Assembly (NCBI GenBank): GCA_001465935.1
Contig: LNKV01000002.1
Location: forward strand, 1,240,001 to 1,304,000
Source: Clarireedia homoeocarpa
Taxonomy: Eukaryota; Ascomycota; Leotiomycetes; Helotiales; Rutstroemiaceae
Direction: 5' to 3'
Length of the DNA: 64,000 nucleotides
A program made the translations under genes and the position numbers. Position 1 is the stretch's first letter. The number at the start of each line of letters is the position of its first letter. Under the pieces are notes generated by a model, which was given only the letters and a program-made list of their open reading frames with translations, did not search any database and was not told where the DNA came from. Of this stretch, positions 56,801 through 64,000 are shown one piece after another.

Positions 56801-57363
56801 GGGTTTTCGGGTGAGACATTTGTTGTTGTTTTTTGATCATCGGGTCTGGAGTGAGCGCTCGAGCTCGAGGGGCGGGAGTGCGTGCTCTACTGTAGTTAAG
56901 ATTACAAAAAGTATATTATTACGCATAGGTTTGGGGTTCGAGCTTGGTGCGGGGTGTTTTTTTTTGGGGGGGGGGGGTGCTTTTAGCTTTTGCCTTTTCT
57001 TTTTCTTTTTCTTTTTCTTTGAACTGCATAATTACTGTGGGTGAATGAGTGTAAGTGTAAGTATAAGTGTAAGTATAAGTGTAAGTGATGTGATGTAATT
57101 AACAAAGGAGGTAAGTAGAGTGCTGAGAACATAAGATCGAACTTATATATATATTTAAAGGGGAACTGTTTTATGCAAGGAAAGAAAGGGGTTCAGTGCT
57201 GGATAATATTGGGATGAGCGAGCGAGCATACAACAACCAACTAACCTTGGGTTCCTCTTCTTTTCTTCTTTGCATTTAAATATAACTTGGAATTTATTCT
57301 CCTTATTTTATTTTGTCTTTTATGTTGATATATAGGTCGTTTTCCTAGCCTAAAGATTAAAAG

Positions 57364-57618
57364 ATGAGGAGAGGTAGGCCATCCGGCAGTTCTTATGAAG
57401 GTTTTCCCAATATAACTCCCGATAATATCTCTCCTGCTCGCAGCCGTTTTGGTTCACCACCTCCTTCAGTCGATCTTTTCCTACCATTTACTCGCACCTA
57501 CTACCAAAACGTGCATAGGGATGCTTCCTCTCTACTTCTGAGGTCCTATACACATCGCGAAGATGGAGGAAGGAGGTTTGTGTATGCGGATGGAGAGATT
57601 CGAGTGAGACCTGCCTGA
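57364..57618 (+). CDS. possible small protein, unrecognised
   Basis: An 84-codon frame with a true ATG, in a stretch of complex sequence surrounded by simple repeats. The reading is protein-like: RRGRPSGSSYEGFPNITPDN, then PPPSVDLFLPFTRTYYQNV, and a charged end with GGRRFVYADGEIRVRPA. There is no signal peptide or membrane helix. No intron, homologue or domain is recognised, so a chance ORF or a fragment of a longer transcript cannot be excluded. Confidence 0.35.
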   Translation: MRRGRPSGSSYEGFPNITPDNISPARSRFGSPPPSVDLFLPFTRTYYQNVHRDASSLLLRSYTHREDGGRRFVYADGEIRVRPA

Positions 57619-58467
57619 ACAGAACAACGTCTTTGGTATTTTGGAGGACCAAGTTTGTGAGAGGATGTGAGATAACACGAGATCTTTATCTCTAGTTGCT
57701 CGGAATAGCTCATCGCTGCAGTCGGTCAGTCACTGGGTGGACATGATGAGTTAATTTGTGGCCTGCTGTTTGTCCCTCTGTAGTATGATCTACTCTTTTC
57801 TCTGGGAGGGAACTCCCTCGGAAGATTGGCATTCTTATTGGCATTCCTTTCTTTCCCAGCATGATCACTTCCACATCTCTCATCTTGCCCTCCCTGTCAA
57901 GAACCACGGATATATCTGACAAATAACAACGATTGCAATTACAGATTGGGTGACAAAAACAGGCACTGCGCAAATTCTTGTTCTTCTAAATCCTATATAC
58001 ATAGGGCGGTTCATGGGAAGATTGGAATTGAAGTGCTAATATAGCACACACGGTGATGCTGGATGTATTCGTTCGTCTGCCCGTTCCTTCTTGTGCTTTT
58101 CTGCTTCGTCGAATATACCCTGTATGACTTTGTATCCCCCTCCTTGGGATGTTGCTTTTATATAGCACCATGCAGAGGATTTGAATGGATTGCGAGGAAT
58201 TTGGGCGTAAGGACATTATTCACTTCGATTTTCTCATCTACATTGATATAGTATTCTCTGTCTCATGCTAAGTTTGGTTTGTTTGTCTTATCTAGCGTTG
58301 GTTTGGGAATGTCATAGAGGGAAGAGAAGAAAGGGTATATAAACCCCCCCTCTCCCAAGTTTGATTTACAATCAAGGCGCCTCTATCGACCTCTGGCTTT
58401 GCTATTGACTTGGTTGTTAATTCGGCTTTGAATGTTTGTTTGAGCGTCGTTCTCCCAACTACTACCA

Positions 58468-58506
58468 TTCTCATTCTCATTCTCATTCTCATTCTCATTC
58501 TCATTC
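58468..58506 (+). repeat. TTCTCA x6 hexanucleotide tandem
   Basis: A perfect TTCTCA repeat. Minus-strand frames through it read alternating methionine-arginine or glutamate-asparagine. Confidence 0.95.
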
Positions 58507-60430
58507 CCATCTCCCACCTTCATCACCGTCATCCTCGCTCTCTTATCACTACTATTCCCCACTCGCTCGACAACAGCACGAAAGAACAATAGCGAAACAG
58601 TTGGATAAATCTTTTTTTCTCTACATACAGCAAGTTCAGAACTATGACTACAGGTAGCACAGCAACTCCCTAGGGAATGAAAGAAGTACATAGCAACTTT
58701 AGCAATTTATTATGTTGAACGTGTGGATTAAAAGACAGATTGAGATGGAGGAGGTTTTATACTGCTGCACTCTGGAATTCGAGCAAAGTGACGACTGGAG
58801 GAGAAAAGAAAGGCCGATCAATGGTGAATAAGAAAGTGAATGCCCGGCAAAGTAGAAGCCCGGCTCTGGAACTAATTCACTGCCTCTTCGTTCTTGCTCT
58901 CGCATCTTCAAACTATTTTCTCCTCGTTTCATGGCGTTTCTACTCGCAGTGGATATTCGAGTATATAAACAGCGAACACCACGAAGCAAAAGAAGCAGTG
59001 GAAAGACAGTGACGGAATCAGATAAACATAGAGCTGCTTTTGAGGATTACAGTAGCTAAGTACTACAAGCGTGATATTTATCTTAAGGGGGTGTAATGTG
59101 GTGTATCCCCCCCTCCCCTCTATGTCAATTCTTCTTCTTTTTTTAGTATGCCACAAAAGAAGCCCGTGGGTGATTGATTGGTGCTAAGTTAGTGACAAGA
59201 CTGATCGAATGTTTCCTGAGCTTGTCGTCGATGATGATTCATTTTCTCTGTCTCTTTCTCTCTTAGAATTCTTCTGTGAATACATCTGTTATTTTTTTCT
59301 CTTTCTTTTCTCTCTCTAGCAAATAAACGAAACAATTTTGCTCGCTGTCAAAATATCAAGAATTTCCTTCTTGTCACCAATTCTCCCCCGCCGTTGTCGT
59401 TGTCGTTGTTAGATAGAATATCACTATCACTATCACTATCACCATCACCTCCCCATCCCATCCCATCCCATCCACCGCTCCTCTCGAAATTCTACACATC
59501 TCACTAGCATCAATACCTCATCCACCTACCCCTCCACCACCCATTCCTTTCTTCCTCCCCCCTCTACCCACCACACCTTCCCCCTCCAACCCACCCCATC
59601 CCAACTCACATCACATCACATCACATCACCAAACCCCCATATCCAATTCCTTCCTTCCGCTCAATACCCATATTCCCCCTTCTCTTCCCTTTCCCCGCCC
59701 CCCTTCTCTTCTCTCCTCTCCTCTCCATCCCGCGAGCTATCCATCCATCCATCCACCCAACTCAACTATACCCCAACAGTCACTCAATCTAACCTTACCT
59801 AATCTAACCTAACTTACCTCCTCCACTCGCTACGAATACTCCATCTTATATCATACATATCATAGCCAAGTCAAACCAAACCAAGTCAAACGCCCCATCC
59901 ACAGAAGCTAGATCCAGTAACCTACCTACCTATCTATCTATCTATCCATCTATCTATCTATCTAACGACGATAATAGAACAGCGAGAAGCAGCAGCGAGA
60001 GAGCTAGGTAGGTAGGTAAGTGACAATGACGACGACAACAACAACAACAACAACAGCGGTATTCGCCAACAAAAAACCAAAAACGAAAACGAAAACGGTA
60101 ATGGCGATGGCGATTGTCTCCCGGAGACGGGAGCGACTAACCAACATCTACTTCCTACTTTTCCCACTTCCCGCTACGGACAGATCAAATCATCGAATGT
60201 GAGTAGATCTACTACTACAACGGGCATTATATGACAGTATATCGAGTCGTTGTGCTTCCTCGATATACTACTCTATGCAGCGTGCAGTATAACATTACAA
60301 TGGTGAAAAATTAGAGTATGCCGCGTCGGGAAATGTATTCTTATTCTTATTCTCCCACAACCCTTCCTAATCTCATCCCATTTTCACCAACCTAATCCAA
60401 TCTAACCCATCCTATCCAAAAACCAAACTC

Positions 60431-60431
<1 letters not shown>

Positions 60432-60467
<36 letters not shown>
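60432..60467 (-). repeat. poly(A)36 tract, poly(T) on the transporter strand
   Basis: An uninterrupted run of 36 A on the plus strand. It starts 19 bp past the transporter stop on the minus strand and so would place a U-run inside the 3' UTR. Confidence 0.95.
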
Positions 60468-60469
<2 letters not shown>

Positions 60470-60485
60470 CAATAAAAATTTCAGC

Positions 60486-62230
60486 CTAAATCCCATTACT
60501 GGCACAAGTAAAAACACCACCCACCGCCCCCGCCGCATAACTATCCATAATACTCTGCACACTCGTATACGTCCCGGCCCCCAAAAACAACAACCCTATC
60601 ACAATAATCAACGTATTCATCGCCATTCCAACCTTACTCGTCTTCCGCAACCATCCTTCCCCATTATCCACTCTTCTCATCCTAAAATACGCTACGCCCC
60701 AGAAGATGAATCCGAAGAAGGAGTCGAAAAGCGAGGACATAAGTGAGAGGAGATCGGAGAAGAACGGGATGACCTCCGCGATGATGAAAGCTCCGACCCA
60801 TGTTGCGGCTAAGATGGCAGTCCAGGTCGTCCAGCCGATTACGGTGTGTTCGCTTTTATGTCGGGTTCCCTCGAAGATGCGGAAGAAGATGAAGCGCGCG
60901 GAGACAGAGGCGTACAATACGCCGAGGAAGATAAGCGTAGGAATCATAAAGGAGAAGGAGACTTTCAGATAGACCTCATTTCCCAAGGAGCCGAACGCAG
61001 GCGCAGTGTAGTATTGGTTACCGGTGTAAGCATAGATGACAGCGCCAACGCAGCCAAAGACGATAATCTCGCAGATGGTGACGAGCCAGAGGGCCTTAGG
61101 AAAGTCACGGGGGTCTTTCATCTCAGCGATGAAGGAGGGGAGGGTGATTTGTCCAATGAAGGTGTAGGATATGTTGAGGAAGGCGTTCATTCCAGCTACG
61201 AAGGTTACGCTAGAGAGAGTGCCGGCTGTAACAATGGGTTCACCGCCGTGGATACCGGTTACGGGGTCGACGTAGTTGGGGTCTGGGTTGTATCCTTTGG
61301 GGTGATTTTCGATGCCGGCAAAGATAGTTGCTAGGAGGACGGAGATGAATGTGAAGAATGCGGAGGCGGTTCCTAGCTTGGAAAGAGCGCTGAAAGTTCT
61401 GGGTAACGAGCAAAGCCAACAAATGATCGCTGCAATCACGGCGAATACAACAGTACATTGACTGTGGTTGGTGATCGTGTTCAGGTATTTTGCGCTAGTC
61501 AAAACGTGGAGACCCTGAGAGATATTAGTGCATGTGGGGAGAAAATGGAGGGGTAAAGGTACGTACCTGAATGAAAGTGTTATTCAAAATGAACATGACC
61601 GCTGTAGCATACCAAGCCCAAGTCTTTCCAAAGAAGAGCATTTGCCCAATATCGCAGACATCTCTAACTTCCGGATGACGAAGACAAAACTCCCAAAGAA
61701 CGAGTGAGGTGTATTGAACAAATAATGCGACAACGACCGTCAAGATGAGACCTGGTACCATACCCAAAGTAGCGTAAGAATATGGGAAAGACATAATGGC
61801 CAAACAGATATACTCTGAGAAAAGAAGTGCAGCAGTCTAGCGCCAATTAGCAAATGCGCATTCCCAAGAACAAGAGATAACATTAACATACTTTCCACCA
61901 ATGACAGGTACGATATTGAATAGCATTTCCCTGTTCCAACTCGATCTGCTTGCCCAAAAGATCACTTCCACTCTCCACCGTCCCAAAATCATATCCTTGA
62001 AGATGCGGTAGAACGGGACAAATTCTTGGTCCAACAGTTATATCTGAGAAACCGAACGCCCTCTTCCAAGAATCATTCTTCCCCGAACGGTAAGGCCTTT
62101 CAGCCCCACCATCGCTTCGACTCGAGTCTCTTTCCAAATCACCCGTTTTCTTCTCCGAGTTCAGAAGCGCCTTATTGTTGTTTGAATCGTAGTTGGTTGG
62201 CATTTTTGAGTCTTGGGCATTCAACGCCAT
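60486..62230 (-). CDS. neutral amino-acid transporter, AAAP/Mtr family
   Basis: Three exons on the minus strand: 61892-62230, 61567-61836 and 60486-61514, giving 545 aa. A polar cytosolic N-terminus of about 95 residues ends in NAIQYRTCHWWKTAALLFSE, a motif shared with Neurospora Mtr-type neutral amino-acid permeases. About eleven membrane helices follow. Examples are ICLAIMSFPYSYATLGMVPG, CTVVFAVIAAIICWLCSLP, FFTFISVLLATIFAGIE, ITLPSFIAEMKDPRDFPKAL and FFSDLLSLMSSLFDSFFGFIFWGVAYF. The family is AAAP (amino acid/auxin permease), plasma-membrane proton symporters for neutral aliphatic and aromatic amino acids; exact substrates are not inferable. Both introns are phase 0. Numerous such paralogues occur in filamentous fungi, so no gene symbol is assigned. 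Confidence 0.92.
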
Positions 62231-64000
62231 TTTCTAGAGGAGAAACTAGAGTTGAAAGTCAGAAACGAGGATTCATATAGACGAGTAGAAGGGCTTTTTA
62301 AAAGGTACATGATATCTATCTATCTTTGGGGCAGTCAAAGAACCAATGGCGCAAAGTGCGCGAAGTGTGCAACAATTGCGCCATGTAACAAATATGAAAT
62401 ATGAAGCTTACTGGACTATTGGTGAATAGTGAGTTAGGTGAAAGGCGAGTACTTGTATACTCTGCATTAATGGCGGCGAATTGTATCTGAGTGGTGCGAT
62501 TTCCCGTGTTGACAAGAAAAGAAGGAAGTCTGGATGCGTGTGACGAGGACTTGATTACTCGTACATAGATAGGCTGGTTGACGCTGGTTGAAGACATACA
62601 AAAGATATTCTAAGAACACAGACACAACCACACAAAGCAAAAAGAGGCTGTAAAGTATGGACTTTGAGGTAGGATGAGATGTGGTGAGGCGAGGTGGTGA
62701 GAGGTAGGTTTGTATGGATGAGTGAGAGTGTATGAGTGGACGAAGTGGAAAATAAGACCAGAATTTAAAGTGACAATCTAGGCTCTCCGATCATCTTCAT
62801 CTTCATTAGTGATAGGCCAATTCAGCCATTCTCGAGCCATTCATTCTCCCATTCGTAAACACATTGCGAACGGTGCCACTTGCTTTCCCAGGTAGTGCAT
62901 GCACATTCGCTAGCTCGGCCAGGTTTGCTCTGCATGCTTACGGGGAGCCGAGTTGTGGGTAGAGTCGGGGCGAGAAGGCGGGAGGGTTGAGAGATATGGT
63001 ACAGTAAGATAAGCTCTGCAGAACCAAGTTAGCCGGTGGTTCTCTGCACAGACAGCCGCCATTCGATTTTTGCGATGGCTTCCTCCCCCACGTCCAAAGG
63101 GTTGGCCGCATATGCGATGCGATGATGCTTGCTGCACTGCACAAGATCTCAGCTTATGGAACTCTTCGAAAGATTCTCCTACCAAGTCTCACTCGGAAGT
63201 TACGCCGAGTAGTTTTCACGCGAACAATTGTCCGGCTGGAAAAAGTGAATAAAAAATACATGGTACGGAAGTACGTTCATTACTTTTCGCCGTGGGACTA
63301 GTAGCCTTACAGCAATGTACAAATCTTGATGTGATATCCGGCTTTCATGACGTGCTAGGAAGACTGGCTGGCCACTGGTGGCGCAGGAGAGCAAGAAAAC
63401 CTGAAATAAATGAAGTGGCACGTGACTGTGGTTATTGGAATTATCTAACACATAGCAAGTAGGTCTGGAGGTCTTTCCTCTTTGCATATAGTGTGCTTCG
63501 GTCGTTCCGATGGAGTTCAAGGTTGTTATGTAACATGTAGAGGGGATGGTAGCGATTCTTAGGATTTGGAATGTGTGGTGATCTACATGTTGAGGTAGTA
63601 TTGCATGTGGTGGGGTTCACGTCATGTCCTACCTGTGTAACTACATTACATCGAGGATAGAATCTAGGCTGAATCGTTCCCACGTAACATGCAGCCCTAA
63701 AATATGTATACCCAATGCACACACAGTACTTCGTACTCATATCATAGTTACATATCACAACACAAGTAAGTCTGCCTTAAGTCGTGTCTGTTTGTAAATA
63801 CCTGCGTTTGATCGATCCGGTGAAACATGCAGATAAAAAAGCCGCCTCTCTCGGGCGTGCAAGAAGGTGCACCTCTCCCGTCTTTATGCCTGCGAAGGCT
63901 ATGTACAGGTGTCGCACGGGATATATCGCCCTTAGGCACATTATCTCACCAGTCTGCCTTTGGCTGTATGTTCATGTCACAATGTTGCATCTCCCATGGT
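62231..64000 (-). promoter_or_regulatory. upstream region of the transporter, no gene seen
   Basis: The frames at 62316-62597, 62910-63185 and 63200-63758 have no recognisable features, and some start at non-ATG codons. A 5' UTR or promoter of the transporter is expected here. No tRNA or repeat of note was recognised. Confidence 0.5.

Larger units (their letters stand above)
50925..60485. other. 9.5-kb gene-poor interval dense in simple repeats
   Basis: No firm gene is present between the GDS1 start and the transporter stop. Short open frames are mostly translations of repeats. Separately listed tracts include TTCCCTTG x10, an 18-bp minisatellite, TTCTCA x6 and A36. Others are GTGCG (51757-51783), GAGTGC and GATATGAG (51957-52028), TTTACA (52099-52140), CTCCTGCC (53899-53922), CACTACACA (54596-54640), GTAT (56047-56084), CTAACCAACTGA (56093-56149), GAGT (56560-56592), GTAAGT (57049-57087), CTAT (59931-59964) and CAA (60030-60055). 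A non-repetitive island lies at about 57300-58300. Long non-coding transcripts or extended leaders are possible but cannot be shown from sequence. Confidence 0.7.

Noticed and set aside
62316..62597. A 93-aa minus-strand frame upstream of the transporter
   Set aside because: No domain or signal; it more likely lies in the transporter's leader or promoter.
1..64000. tRNA, rRNA or transposon sequences
   Set aside because: Reading for tRNA T-loop words, retrotransposon domains and long terminal repeats gave no convincing hit; a tRNAscan and RepeatMasker run would be needed to exclude them.

Overview
The window looks like nuclear DNA of a filamentous ascomycete (Pezizomycotina). Genes carry short introns, mostly about 45-80 nt, with GT..AG ends and CTAAC-type branch sites. 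UTRs and promoters are pyrimidine- or A/T-rich, and the families present are the ones expected of such a fungus. A Helotiales/Leotiomycetes origin would fit, but that is inference. I built gene models by hand: each listed multi-exon CDS sums to a multiple of three and reads through into recognisable protein, except the low-confidence candidate at 34592-35076.

Region 1 (about 2-32 kb) is a compact housekeeping block. In order it holds: a two-RRM RNA-binding protein; a DUF3712 (Tag1-like) vacuolar-type membrane protein; ILV6, the regulatory subunit of acetolactate synthase; a KHDC4-like two-KH splicing-type protein; a secreted lipase; a TRAPPC13 homologue; a mitochondrial PPR protein; mitoribosomal mS23/Rsm25; ALG14; an Ima1-type inner nuclear membrane protein; a Siw14-like inositol-pyrophosphate phosphatase with a C-terminal membrane anchor; AIM19; an ER-type J-protein; and the ubiquitin E4 ligase UFD2. 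Many neighbours are divergent pairs sharing 300-700 bp, or convergent pairs with 3' gaps of only 92-530 bp.

Region 2 (about 32-42 kb) is sparser. It has two or three unrecognised small genes, a large MHYT-domain membrane sensor-like protein and a membrane-anchored ATP-grasp enzyme.

Region 3 (about 42-60.5 kb) is gene-poor and saturated with microsatellites and minisatellites. It holds only two firm genes, both regulatory and both on the minus strand: a Zn2Cys6 transcription factor, whose DNA-binding motif is assembled through an 8-nt microexon, and a GDS1 winged-helix protein. It also contains a perfect 49-bp inverted repeat (outer span 43250-43442) and one isolated small ORF island at 57.4 kb. 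A neutral amino-acid transporter (60.5-62.2 kb) closes the desert, and the last 1.8 kb has no gene I can support.

No tRNA, rRNA, transposase, CRISPR array or secondary-metabolite cluster is evident. Functionally the genes cover RNA metabolism, mitochondrial translation, ER protein quality control and glycosylation, amino-acid synthesis and uptake, and transcriptional control, rather than forming one pathway.
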